DNA from: Fredinandcohnia quinoae
Lineage (GTDB): Bacteria > Bacillota > Bacilli > Bacillales > Bacillaceae_L
Length of the DNA stretch: 64,000 nt
Assembly (NCBI RefSeq): GCF_022427965.1
Contig: NZ_JAKTTI010000012.1
Coordinates: 29,705-93,704 of the forward strand
Direction: 5' to 3'
Shown: positions 1 through 8,408 of the stretch, piece after piece
How positions within the stretch are numbered: the first letter of the stretch is position 1
How the letters are laid out: each line of letters begins with the position of its first letter
Translations under genes and position numbers: made by a program
Notes under the pieces: generated by a model
Database searches by the model: none
What the model saw: the letters and a program-made list of their open reading frames with translations, nothing else
What the model was told of the DNA's origin: nothing

Positions 1-3
1 TCA

Positions 4-12
4 CCCTCTTTT
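4..12 (-). promoter_or_regulatory. Ribosome binding site of a gene just off the left edge
   Basis: Read on the minus strand this is AAAAGAGGG followed by TGA at the window edge, a good Shine-Dalgarno with the start codon expected a few bases beyond base 1. The gene itself is not visible. Because it lies behind a SAM riboswitch and next to metY, a methionine-pathway gene such as homoserine O-acetyltransferase is a reasonable guess, but this is inference only. Confidence 0.55.
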
Positions 13-61
13 CAACTAAGTAAAGATTAAAAACTTATATTTATTTTGTACGTCTATGCAA

Positions 62-225
62 TAAAAAAACCTTTCTGCAAAAAATGAGCAGAAAGGCGTA
101 ATTAATCATATTCCTTTCTCTCATCTCCCAAAGCATTAATGCTTTGTGTGAATTGGCACCATTTCAACTAAGTTGACGGTTGCCGGGCTTCATCGGGCAC
201 ATCCCTCCACCTCTCTTGATAAGAG
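62..225 (-). ncRNA. SAM-I riboswitch (S-box) with terminator, controlling the off-window gene
   Basis: On the minus strand the aptamer runs from about 225 down to 118. It has the S-box hallmarks: CTCTTATCAAGAG at the 5' P1/P2 side, GATGAAGCCCGGCAACC in the core and a closing GAGATGAGAG. It is followed by an intrinsic terminator: arms 88-96 and 70-78 form a 9-bp GC-containing stem, then seven T residues on the minus strand. Binding of S-adenosylmethionine should favour termination, so the gene to the left is expected to be switched off when methionine is plentiful. The orientation shows that it serves the gene beyond base 1, not metY. Confidence 0.92.
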
Positions 226-373
226 TTGTATATAAACTTTATTCAATTAATGTTTTATAGCAATATAGTTTTTAAGGTTATGAGAGTGATTTTATCACTA
301 GTATTCAAAGGTGTCAACAAAATTCTATAAATCTACATTACTTTTTTAAAGTAATTTCTATTAGGCCCTACAC

Positions 374-1696
374 TTAAGCAATTGGAGTTTTTTCTAGTGA
401 TTTCGTTCCATTAGCTACTTCGATTGCCTGTTCCAAATCTTCTAAAATATCATCAATATTTTCAATCCCAACTGAAAGACGAATTAAATCCTCTGTCACA
501 CCAGACGCTTTAAGATCTTCTTCACCTAATTGTTGATGTGTAGTACTTGCAGGATGAATGATTAAGCTTTTTGCATCACCAACATTAGCGACATGGGACC
601 AGAGCTTCACATTATTAATGAGCTTCTCACCAGCGTCTCTTCCACCCTTAATTCCAAATATAATAACTGCACCTGCACCTTTAGGTAAATATTTATCCGC
701 TAATTCTTTATTAGGATGTCCTTCATCACCCGGATATAATACCCATTCTACACCTGGATGTTCTTTTAAATATTGAACAACTTGATTTGTATTTGCAATA
801 TGCTCCTTCATTCTCACATGTAGTGTTTCCAATCCCAGACTGAATTGAAATGCATTGAACGGACTAATTGAAGGGCCGAGGTCGCGTAATAGCTGAACCC
901 TTGCTTTAATGATAAATGCAACAGCACCTAAAGCTTCTGCATATACGAGATCATGGTAGCTTGGGTCAGGAGTTGTAAAACCTGGAAATTTCGGTGAATT
1001 CCAGTCAAAATTCCCGCCATCAACAATAATTCCACCAAGTGTCGTTCCGTTACCGAGCAACCATTTTGTTGCAGAATGAATGACAATGTCAGCACCATGC
1101 TCAATTGGTCTGCATAAATAAGGTGTTGCAAATGTATTATCGATAATTAATGGAATCCCCGCCTCATGAGCTATTTTTGCAACAGCTTCAATATCGAGAA
1201 TATCTAAGCTAGGGTTACCGATCGTTTCTGCAAATATTGCCTTTGTATTTGGTGTGATTGCCTGACGAAAATTCTCGGGATTTGTTGGCTCTACAAAATG
1301 AGTCTTAATTCCGTACTTTGGTAATGTATTTGCAAATAGATTATAAGTTCCTCCATATAAGGTTGAGGCAGAAACAATGTCATCCCCCGCTCCAGCGATA
1401 TTAAGTACCGCTAAAGTTATTGCTGCCATTCCACTTGCTACTGCAAGACTACCTACTCCACCCTCTAACTGAGCAACCCTTTCTTCAAAAACCGTAACAG
1501 TAGGATTATGGATGCGCGTATATATGTATCCCGGTTCTTTTAAGCCAAAAAGGTTGGCAGCATGTTCTGTACTATTGAACGTATATGCGTTTGATTGATA
1601 AATCGGAACTGCCCTTGCACCTGTCGTTGGATCGGTTTCAAGTCCTCCATGAACCCCAATCGTTTCAAATCTGTACTTTTTTTGTTTTTCACCCAT
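374..1696 (-). CDS. metY: O-acetylhomoserine sulfhydrylase (aminocarboxypropyltransferase)
   Basis: A 440-residue cytoplasmic PLP enzyme of the Cys/Met metabolism family. It combines O-acetylhomoserine with sulfide to give homocysteine, the direct-sulfhydrylation route to methionine. The PLP lysine is visible in SATKW (K211), with the upstream ASGMAAI segment (about 87-93) and the ETIGNPSLD loop typical of MetY. Length fits the MetY branch (about 425-440) rather than the shorter cystathionine synthases/lyases (about 380). The start is supported by AAAGGAGCG upstream. A SAM riboswitch lies directly upstream (1744-1890), so expression should rise when SAM falls. The next gene to the left has its own SAM riboswitch, making this a methionine-regulated pair. 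Confidence 0.93.
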   Translation of the reverse strand: MGEKQKKYRFETIGVHGGLETDPTTGARAVPIYQSNAYTFNSTEHAANLFGLKEPGYIYTRIHNPTVTVFEERVAQLEGGVGSLAVASGMAAITLAVLNIAGAGDDIVSASTLYGGTYNLFANTLPKYGIKTHFVEPTNPENFRQAITPNTKAIFAETIGNPSLDILDIEAVAKIAHEAGIPLIIDNTFATPYLCRPIEHGADIVIHSATKWLLGNGTTLGGIIVDGGNFDWNSPKFPGFTTPDPSYHDLVYAEALGAVAFIIKARVQLLRDLGPSISPFNAFQFSLGLETLHVRMKEHIANTNQVVQYLKEHPGVEWVLYPGDEGHPNKELADKYLPKGAGAVIIFGIKGGRDAGEKLINNVKLWSHVANVGDAKSLIIHPASTTHQQLGEEDLKASGVTEDLIRLSVGIENIDDILEDLEQAIEVANGTKSLEKTPIA

Positions 1697-1743
1697 TTTT
1701 AAATCGCTCCTTTTTAATTATTTGTTGTAGAAAGGGACTAACT

Positions 1744-1890
1744 AAAAAACCCTCTTCAATAAGAAGAGGGTGGATAGATGTTCTCTTCTTATCTGTCAGA
1801 CAAATTTCCGTCTGCTGGATTTAGCACCGCGTAAAATAACCGGTTGCTGGGCTTCATAGGGCCATTCCCTCTGCCACTCTTGATAAGATT
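1744..1890 (-). ncRNA. SAM-I riboswitch (S-box) upstream of metY
   Basis: On the minus strand the aptamer spans about 1890 to 1783, with TCTTATCAAGAGTGG at the 5' side, ATGAAGCCCAGCAACCGG in the core and CTGTCAGACAGATAAGA at the 3' side. An intrinsic terminator follows, with arms at 1764-1771 and 1749-1756 and a T-run at 1744-1748. The metY ribosome binding site is about 30 bases further on. The core matches the S-box consensus and differs from the 62-225 copy in loop sequence, so these are two separate elements rather than a recent duplication. Confidence 0.93.
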
Positions 1891-2006
1891 TACTATTGAA
1901 TTAATCAGAATGTTAAAGCATTTATGTTCTAAAGTCAATATATTTGTTAAAAGATTTTGAAATTTCTACGGATAGATAATTAATATTTCCTAAGAAATAT
2001 GTCTAT

Positions 2007-3272
2007 TCATGCAACCTGATTATTCGATTTTACAATCGGCAGGCCTTTAAATACGAAATAAAAATAAAGAGAGCCAATCAAATATAATATCGAAGTAATT
2101 GTAAATACATATGCATAACCCCAATATGAACCGTATATTAAAACAATTGATGTTGAAACTGGTCCCATTAATGCCCAGCCAAGTTGAAAGACCATTTGAT
2201 TAACAGAGTTGGCAAGTCCTTTCATAGAATCATCGACTCGAGCCATCATTAGTGAGGACTGAATCGGATTTCCTGCATTCATTAGTGCTTGCCTGAATAA
2301 AAAGCCAATTCCAGCTATATATAAATTTTCTGTATAAGCAGTTAGTAATAAAAATGGCAGAGAGAGCAATTGCAAATAGACAACTGCCCTTACCTCTCCT
2401 ACCTTCCTAACAACTGCCGGTCCAATAATCATCGCCACAGCAGTTGCTGCCTGTCCTAATGATAAAATGATTCCTATTATCGAATTATTAGCATGAAATC
2501 GATCTGAAAAATACAAATTTAAATAAGGGATTACTAAACCTGAGCCGAAGCCAATGATCATCTGTGCTCCTGCAAATAATGCAATAAGCTTTAATTGAGA
2601 TTTATTTATCCAAAAGCTTTCCATTAAGGACAACTTCGTTTTTGAATTGTCAGCCACTCGCTTTTTTTCAGACATCTTAAAGATTGGTAAAATTCCAGCT
2701 ACATATATACCAACTGCAATTAGAAGTGTCATTCGTACACTTGTTAAAGCACTAAAATTCAATACATAATGAAATGTATCAGATAACACTCCACCTAAAA
2801 TATTTCCTACAACATTAGCAGCCATCATGATTGCGGCATGAAAGCTAAATAAATGGACTCTTTGCTTAGGCGTAGAATTTTCTGCTAACCAAGGAATCCC
2901 TGATACTTGGATGAAAGCAGTTGAAAGACCAGTAAGGAAAGCGGTAGCAATTAACAATTCCTCAATATCAATAATACTTCTCGAAAATAAAGCAATTGCT
3001 GATATAGCAACACCGAGAGCCATAACCTTTTTTCGTCCCATTTTGTCACTCAGTATACCCGCAGGGACTAAAATAATTGCTGATGCTAATGCCGTCATGG
3101 CAATGATTGTTCCATTCATTTGTTCTGAATAACCTAATTCTCTTATGTAAAAATTGTATATCACCATAAATATACCCATACCTATTTGGGTGTAAATATT
3201 TGTAAGAATAAATAGTTTTACATTTTTATTATATGATATGTATTGTCGTTTCCAGTCATTTAATAGACTCAT
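2007..3272 (-). CDS. MFS transporter
   Basis: A 421-residue integral membrane protein with about 12 hydrophobic segments in two halves, split by a charged loop near residues 200-225. The MFS loop motif is visible after helix 2 as GILSDKMGRKK (about 77-87). The helix 5 region around VVGNILGGVLSD also fits the family. The substrate cannot be told from sequence; drug or metabolite efflux is the usual role of such single-gene MFS proteins. It is transcribed left of, and probably separately from, the thioredoxin-like gene, since a terminator lies between them at 3341-3372. No regulator is adjacent. Confidence 0.8.
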   Translation of the reverse strand: MSLLNDWKRQYISYNKNVKLFILTNIYTQIGMGIFMVIYNFYIRELGYSEQMNGTIIAMTALASAIILVPAGILSDKMGRKKVMALGVAISAIALFSRSIIDIEELLIATAFLTGLSTAFIQVSGIPWLAENSTPKQRVHLFSFHAAIMMAANVVGNILGGVLSDTFHYVLNFSALTSVRMTLLIAVGIYVAGILPIFKMSEKKRVADNSKTKLSLMESFWINKSQLKLIALFAGAQMIIGFGSGLVIPYLNLYFSDRFHANNSIIGIILSLGQAATAVAMIIGPAVVRKVGEVRAVVYLQLLSLPFLLLTAYTENLYIAGIGFLFRQALMNAGNPIQSSLMMARVDDSMKGLANSVNQMVFQLGWALMGPVSTSIVLIYGSYWGYAYVFTITSILYLIGSLYFYFVFKGLPIVKSNNQVA

Positions 3273-3340
3273 AATCTTTCTCCCTAGATGTATTTCGACT
3301 CCCTAAATATCATACCTTTTTTTTAGAAAAAATCAATATA

Positions 3341-3372
3341 AAAAGCATCGCCAAATCACTTTTAGCGATGCT
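3341..3372 (-). terminator. Intrinsic terminator after the thioredoxin-like gene
   Basis: Arms AGCATCGC (3344-3351) and GCGATGCT (3365-3372) form a perfect 8-bp stem. On the minus strand the stem is followed by TTTTTATA. It overlaps the end of the thioredoxin-like gene, which ends the yusE-yusF unit. Confidence 0.75.
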
Positions 3373-3676
3373 ACTTATTAGAAATTATTTCGAGTAAATA
3401 TGGTACATTTTTAAATGCATAAATTTTATTATAAACCTTGCTATTTTGAAAAATGAGCAAACAAGGTACACTTTCAACTTCCCACTCGAATGCGCGACCG
3501 GGGATGTAATTCAAATCACACTTCCCAATTGCTACATCAGGAATTATTTCGGTTACAACCTGCATCATTTTTGATGCTACCTGACAAGTGCCGCAAAGTG
3601 GTGTATATAAATAGAGGCAAAAAAAGTCTTTTTTTGCAATCGCTTCGTCTATATCTTTTTCGTTCCATTCATTCAT
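3371..3676 (-). CDS. yusE: Thioredoxin-like protein (YusE-like)
   Basis: A 101-residue soluble single-domain thioredoxin fold. A CGTC redox motif (C28-C31) follows LYLYTPL, and a cis-proline equivalent sits in ESVPCLLIF. It lacks a signal peptide, so it acts in the cytoplasm. The position next to a Toprim protein, gcvH, an ArsC/Spx-like protein and the fad operon matches the B. subtilis yusE-yusF-gcvH-yusI-fadEAN neighbourhood. Physiological partners are not known to me. An extra Cys beside the cis-proline (PC) is unusual for general thioredoxins. Confidence 0.75.
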   Translation of the reverse strand: MNEWNEKDIDEAIAKKDFFCLYLYTPLCGTCQVASKMMQVVTEIIPDVAIGKCDLNYIPGRAFEWEVESVPCLLIFQNSKVYNKIYAFKNVPYLLEIISNK

Positions 3677-3723
3677 AAAATTTTCAAATCCTCAAGTTTG
3701 TTTAGTGACTTTTAGAACTTCTT

Positions 3724-4077
3724 TTACAATAAATATTCTGTATGAACATCAATATTGGCTCTAAGAAGTACCGTTGCGATATGTTGTTCTGGAGCTGTTG
3801 CTACTTCACGATACATTTTATCAATGTAAAGATGCTCAGCTTCTGGAAATTCACGTTTAAACTGCTTTCTAAGCTTTTCACCAGCAGCATCCGCATCAAC
3901 GAGAATATAAACATCTTTATTATATACATGTTCAATTAACTCATCGAGCTTTGAAATACTAATCGTCCCATTTGTACAAATGATTTCAACAGGTTCATTT
4001 ATAACAGCCTCTACTTTCTTTTTATCTGATCTCCCTTCGACAATAATAACTCTTTCTATTTCACCCAAACTCATCAT
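3724..4077 (-). CDS. yusF: Small Toprim-domain protein (YusF-like)
   Basis: A 117-residue cytoplasmic protein made almost entirely of one Toprim fold. The conserved acidic motifs are visible as VIIVEGRSDKKKV (about 9-21) and YILVDADAAGEKL (about 56-68). Toprim domains bind Mg2+ and catalyse or assist phosphodiester chemistry in topoisomerases, primases and RNase M5. This stand-alone form resembles RNase M5-like small Toprim proteins, but its substrate is unknown. Two ATGs are adjacent (MM), so the start is uncertain by one codon. It lies 47 bases upstream of the thioredoxin-like gene and is probably cotranscribed with it. Confidence 0.75.
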   Translation of the reverse strand: MMSLGEIERVIIVEGRSDKKKVEAVINEPVEIICTNGTISISKLDELIEHVYNKDVYILVDADAAGEKLRKQFKREFPEAEHLYIDKMYREVATAPEQHIATVLLRANIDVHTEYLL

Positions 4078-4269
4078 ACATCACCTAGTTTCAGTGTACA
4101 TTCTACTACTATTCCCTTTATTTTATAAAAATGATCAAACATTGGTGAATCCTGTTCATTGTATATAGTAAAAAGGCAGGTTACTAACATCTGCCTCTTC
4201 TGATTTATTAGTATCCATAGTAATAGTTGAAACTAAAAAGGGAACGACAAAGCCGTTCGCCGATTTTAA

Positions 4270-4653
4270 TTAATCTTCGTTAATCATTTCTTCATATTGC
4301 TCTGCGGTCATAAGTTTATCAATTTCACCTTTATCAGTAGGTTCTATAACAATCATCCATGCTTTTTCATAGGGTGAATCATTAACAAACTCTGGGCTAT
4401 CATCAAGGTCTTCATTTATCTCTACAACTTTTCCACTAATTGGAGCATACAACTCTGAAACAGTTTTTACTGATTCAACACTTCCAAATGGCTCGTCTAC
4501 TTTTATTTCATCTCCAACCTCTGGAAGCTCTACAAAGACGATATCTCCTAGTTCAGATTGTGCAAAATCAGTAATACCGATTCGAACCTTTTCCCCTTCA
4601 ACTTTTACCCACTCATGTTCTTCAGAGTAGCGTAATTCTTTAGGTGTATTCAT
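4270..4653 (-). CDS. gcvH: Glycine cleavage system H protein
   Basis: 127 residues, the usual length of GcvH. It is the lipoyl carrier of the glycine cleavage complex, shuttling the aminomethyl group between the P, T and L proteins; in Bacilli it is also a relay for lipoate transfer to other enzymes. The lipoylated lysine is K63 in the ESVK motif. The [12 protein letters not shown] segment follows, as expected for the lipoyl hairpin. I chose ATG at 4653 because GGAGGT lies just upstream; the longer reading from 4668 would include that ribosome binding site. The gcvT/gcvP genes are not in the window, as in B. subtilis, where gcvH is also separate. Confidence 0.95.
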   Translation of the reverse strand: MNTPKELRYSEEHEWVKVEGEKVRIGITDFAQSELGDIVFVELPEVGDEIKVDEPFGSVESVKTVSELYAPISGKVVEINEDLDDSPEFVNDSPYEKAWMIVIEPTDKGEIDKLMTAEQYEEMINED

Positions 4654-4728
4654 GTTTATTACCTCCATTAATTAGCAAATTTATATGTATAAAAGTTCTC
4701 ATAAATGAGGCCTTTTAATCCCATGTAA

Positions 4729-5085
4729 CTATTTCCAGGTTTGTTCGAATTGCACTTCGTTAAATCCAACAGTAACCTTATGACCATCGGTAAGAAGTGG
4801 TCGTTTTATTAGCATTCCATCAGAGGCTAATAGGGCTAATAGCTCTTCTTCTGTTGCAGTATTCATTTTTTCCTTAACACCAAGTTCGCGATATTTTTGT
4901 CCACTTGTATTAAAAAACTTTTTTAATTCTATACCACTCATTTTATACATAGCTGCTAGTTCCTCTTTCGTTGGTGGACTCTCAACAATATGTATTTCTT
5001 CAAATGAAAGCTGATGTTCCTCTAACCACTTTTTAGCTTTTCGACAGGTTCCACATTTCGGATACCAATAGAGCTTTATTGTCAT
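4729..5085 (-). CDS. yusI: ArsC/Spx-family thioredoxin-fold protein (YusI-like)
   Basis: 118 residues from the ATG at 5085, preceded by AGGTGG; the upstream in-frame GTG codons overlap that site. The N-terminal YPKCGTCRKAKKWL segment carries a CxxC (C11, C14) as in Spx and ArsC-like reductases. The KRPLLTDG motif near residue 90 is the conserved RP segment of this family. Neighbouring genes match the B. subtilis yus order. The function is not established. It could be a glutaredoxin-like reductase or an RNA polymerase-binding Spx relative, but lacks obvious further regulatory regions. Confidence 0.82.
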   Translation of the reverse strand: MTIKLYWYPKCGTCRKAKKWLEEHQLSFEEIHIVESPPTKEELAAMYKMSGIELKKFFNTSGQKYRELGVKEKMNTATEEELLALLASDGMLIKRPLLTDGHKVTVGFNEVQFEQTWK

Positions 5086-5283
5086 AATTTTCACCACCTA
5101 CATTCAGAAAAACTAGGAAAAATTACATGTTCACTATAAGAAAACATGTACCATCTGATATTTTACCATATGAAAATTGGAAATCATAATTTTTAAACTA
5201 TACACAGACTATAATTTCGACTAATTTTTCATTATTTCCTGCTCTTTGGCCAAATTAATTTGTGAACTTTTATAGGCATAAGG

Positions 5284-5305
5284 AAAAGCGCTGGAGCTAG
5301 ACATT
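5284..5305. repeat. Partial copy of the palindromic dispersed repeat
   Basis: These 22 bases match the fused outer ends of the ~131-bp element seen at 28518-28648 and 43905-44036 (AAAAGCGC joined to GCGCTGGAGCTAGACATT). It looks like an internally deleted remnant, sitting directly in front of the fadE terminator. Confidence 0.6.
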
Positions 5306-5331
5306 GAAAAAGCTCCCGTAGGAGCTTTTTC
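5306..5331 (-). terminator. Intrinsic terminator of the fadNAE operon
   Basis: Arms GAAAAAGCTCC (5306-5316) and GGAGCTTTTTC (5321-5331) form a perfect 11-bp stem with a CGTA loop, about 10 bases past the fadE stop on the minus strand. Confidence 0.85.
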
Positions 5332-5340
5332 ATTTACATA

Positions 5341-7125
5341 TTAAACAGTATATTTTTCAGCTTCAATTAATGAAGCAGCTGCTTCACGCTTTTTAGCAAT
5401 CACATTGATTGGGTTATGGCGAGTAAATTTACGTAGTGCAGAAATCATCATACGTAAAGTATCTCCTTCTTCTGTTGCTACAAGAGTTTCTTTCGCATGT
5501 CCTTCGATTTCATTGAATGCTTCTTGGACAAATACTTGAGTATAGAGAAGCTTTTGTTGGTTCTTTTCTAAACCTGTTTTATTAATTGCTTTTTCCGTAC
5601 GTAAAACAACTGATTCCATTGCATAGACATTAGCTGCAATATCAGCAATATTTGCAAGGATTTCTTGTTCTTGCTCTATTTTCGGACCATATTTTTGAGC
5701 CGCCAAGCCAGCAATCATTAAACCAATTTTCTTAGCATTGCGCACAAGATATTTTTCTTGCTCAAGTACACCATCGCCAACTTCCTCAGGCATTAGCATC
5801 ATAAGCTCTTCTTGAAGTGCTTGTGCTTTTTGAAGAAGAGGTAGCTCACCCTTCATCGCTTTTCGTAAGAATGTTCCTGGAACTAATAGTCGGTTAATTT
5901 CATTTGTTCCTTCGAAGATTCGATTGATACGAGAGTCACGGTATGCTCTTTCAATTTCATATTCCTGCATGAATCCGTAACCACCGTGGATTTGTACGCC
6001 TTCATCAACAACGAAGTCTAATACTTCAGTATTAAAGAATTTATTGATTGAACATTCGATTGCATATTCTGCAATTGATTTTGCAACTTCTTTTCCATCT
6101 TTCACTTCTTCATCAGATAAATTACTCATACGATCTTCGAAGTACCCAACCGTACGGTATACACTTGATTCAGCAGCATAAATTTTTGTTGCCATTGAAG
6201 CAAGCTTTTCTTGTATAAGTCTGAATTGAGAAATTGGCGTTTTGAATTGTTGACGTTGATTTGCATATTTTACAGCTAATTCAAACGCACTTTTCGAACC
6301 ACCTACTGCACCTACTCCTAATTTATAGCGACCGATATTTAGGATATTAAATGCAATCACATGCCCACGTCCAACTTCACCTAGTAAATTCTCAACAGGA
6401 ACTTGTGCATCTTCTAATATTAATGTGCGAGTTGATGAGCTCTTAATACCCATTTTCTTTTCTTCAGCACCTGTTGATACTCCAGGGAATTCACGATCAA
6501 CGATGAATGCTGAGAATTTGTCTCCGTCGATTTTTGCATATACAACAAACACGTCAGCAAAACCTGCGTTTGTGATCCATTGCTTTTCACCATTTAATAC
6601 ATAGTGAGTACCTTCTGCATTTAGTTTTGCAGTTGTTTTTGCACCTAATGCATCTGAACCGGAGCTAGGCTCAGTTAGTGCATATGCAGCAAGAAGTTCA
6701 CCAGATGCTAATTTTGGTAAATATTTTTGCTTTTGTTCTTCATTACCAAATAAAACGATTGGTAATGAACCAATACCCACATGTGCACCGTGAGTAATTG
6801 AGAAGCCGCCAGCCTTTGCCATTTTTTCAGCAACTAAAGCAGAAGTAATTTTGTCCAAGCCAAGGCCACCGTATTCTTCTGGTACGTCTACAGCTAATAA
6901 TCCAAGTTCACCAGCTTGTTTTAATAGCTTAACAGAACGGTCAAATTCATGGTGCTCAAGAAATTCTACTTGAGGTAAAACTTCATTTTCTACATAGTCT
7001 TCTGTTGTTTTTGCAATCATTTTATGTTCTTCAGTGTAATCTTCCGGTGTAAATATACGATCAGCTTCTAGGTCTTCGATTAAGAAGCCTCCGCCTTTTA
7101 CTACTTGATTAGTTGTATTTGCCAT
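5341..7125 (-). CDS. fadE: Acyl-CoA dehydrogenase
   Basis: A 594-residue FAD enzyme for the first step of beta-oxidation, trans-2 desaturation of acyl-CoA. The N-terminal helical domain is followed by the middle beta domain, with AYALTEPSSGSDA (about 141-153) and WITNAG (about 183-188) as FAD/substrate-binding signatures. The C-terminal helical domain holds QIHGGYGFMQEYEIERAYRD (about 374-393) and FEGTNEI. The extra ~180 residues after this make it the long FadE form. It is the last gene of fadN-fadA-fadE, 38 bases after fadA, and should be repressed by FadR through the box at 10821-10838. Confidence 0.94.
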   Translation of the reverse strand: MANTTNQVVKGGGFLIEDLEADRIFTPEDYTEEHKMIAKTTEDYVENEVLPQVEFLEHHEFDRSVKLLKQAGELGLLAVDVPEEYGGLGLDKITSALVAEKMAKAGGFSITHGAHVGIGSLPIVLFGNEEQKQKYLPKLASGELLAAYALTEPSSGSDALGAKTTAKLNAEGTHYVLNGEKQWITNAGFADVFVVYAKIDGDKFSAFIVDREFPGVSTGAEEKKMGIKSSSTRTLILEDAQVPVENLLGEVGRGHVIAFNILNIGRYKLGVGAVGGSKSAFELAVKYANQRQQFKTPISQFRLIQEKLASMATKIYAAESSVYRTVGYFEDRMSNLSDEEVKDGKEVAKSIAEYAIECSINKFFNTEVLDFVVDEGVQIHGGYGFMQEYEIERAYRDSRINRIFEGTNEINRLLVPGTFLRKAMKGELPLLQKAQALQEELMMLMPEEVGDGVLEQEKYLVRNAKKIGLMIAGLAAQKYGPKIEQEQEILANIADIAANVYAMESVVLRTEKAINKTGLEKNQQKLLYTQVFVQEAFNEIEGHAKETLVATEEGDTLRMMISALRKFTRHNPINVIAKKREAAASLIEAEKYTV

Positions 7126-7163
7126 TTTATTTCCTCCTTAGGTATTTTTATATACAATTTCTA

Positions 7164-8339
7164 TCAAACTAGTTCAAATACTCCTGCAGCACCCATTCCG
7201 CCACCGATACACATTGTAACTACACCAAATTGGACATTGCGACGTTTCATTTCGTGCATTAGAGTAAGTGTAAGCTTTGCTCCAGAGCAGCCAAGTGGAT
7301 GACCAAGCGCAATCGCTCCTCCATTCACATTAACCTTTTCCTCATCTAAGCCTAATTCACGAATAACCTGTAATGATTGAGAAGCAAATGCTTCGTTCAG
7401 TTCAAATAACCCGATATCTGATAGTTCTAACCCTGCAATTTTTAAAGCCTTTGGAATGGCTGCAATTGGACCAATTCCCATTACTTCTGGTGGTACTCCA
7501 GCTACGGCAAATGATCTGAATTTTACAAGTGGTGTTAATCCTAAGCTAATTGCCTTTTCACGATCCATTACCATAACCGCCGCAGCTCCATCACTTGTTT
7601 GTGAAGAGTTACCAGCAGTTACAGAACCTGTGACAGAAAATGCTGGTCTAAGTTTAGCAAGAACCTGAGCATTTGTATCTTCACGTACACCTTCATCTTG
7701 AGAAAATAGAATGTGTTTTTCATGGACTTTATTGTCTGCTCCAAGCTGACGAAGGGTTACATCAACTGGAACGATTTCATCAATGAATTTACCTGCTTTT
7801 ATCGCTGCAGCTGCGCGTTGATGACTTCTCACCGCAAATGCATCTTGGTCTTCTCGGCTAACTCCATATTTAACTGCTACTTGTTCTGCAGTATGACCCA
7901 TTCCCATGTAATATTCAGGTGCTGTTTCAGCTAATTTTACATTCGGTCTAACAACATGCCCCATCATTGGTACAAGACTCATCGATTCTGCTCCACCAGC
8001 GATTGCTGTGTCAGATGCTCCTAGCATAATTTTTTCTGAAGCATATGCAATCGCTTGAAGACCAGACGAACAGTAGCGATTAATTGTTATTGCAGGAACT
8101 GTATGTGGTAATCCTGCTAATGCTCCAATATTACGAGCCATATTTAGTCCTTGCTCTGCTTCAGGCATTGCACAACCAATAATTAAATCATCAATATTTC
8201 CTTCATAGTTCCCCGCACGTTTTACTGTTTCTTTAACAACTAAAGCTCCTAAGTCATCGGGACGTACATTAGCTAACGTACCTTTTTTTGCTTTTCCGAC
8301 CGGGGTTCTAGCACCCGCCACTATTACTGCTTCTCTCAC
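7164..8339 (-). CDS. fadA: Acetyl-CoA C-acyltransferase (3-ketoacyl-CoA thiolase)
   Basis: 391 residues, a standard thiolase length. It performs the thiolytic cleavage that ends each beta-oxidation round. The nucleophile Cys90 lies in [25 protein letters not shown] (about 341-356) supplies the catalytic His, and the second Cys is in CIGGGMGAA near the C-terminus. It is a middle gene of the fadN-fadA-fadE operon, acting on the ketoacyl-CoA made by FadN. Confidence 0.95.
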   Translation of the reverse strand: MREAVIVAGARTPVGKAKKGTLANVRPDDLGALVVKETVKRAGNYEGNIDDLIIGCAMPEAEQGLNMARNIGALAGLPHTVPAITINRYCSSGLQAIAYASEKIMLGASDTAIAGGAESMSLVPMMGHVVRPNVKLAETAPEYYMGMGHTAEQVAVKYGVSREDQDAFAVRSHQRAAAAIKAGKFIDEIVPVDVTLRQLGADNKVHEKHILFSQDEGVREDTNAQVLAKLRPAFSVTGSVTAGNSSQTSDGAAAVMVMDREKAISLGLTPLVKFRSFAVAGVPPEVMGIGPIAAIPKALKIAGLELSDIGLFELNEAFASQSLQVIRELGLDEEKVNVNGGAIALGHPLGCSGAKLTLTLMHEMKRRNVQFGVVTMCIGGGMGAAGVFELV

Positions 8340-8408
8340 GATATTCCCCCCTAATGGATGGTTAAAAGTTCCGGGAAAAAGCCCTCCCTTTTAACCTTGA
8401 TATTAAAA

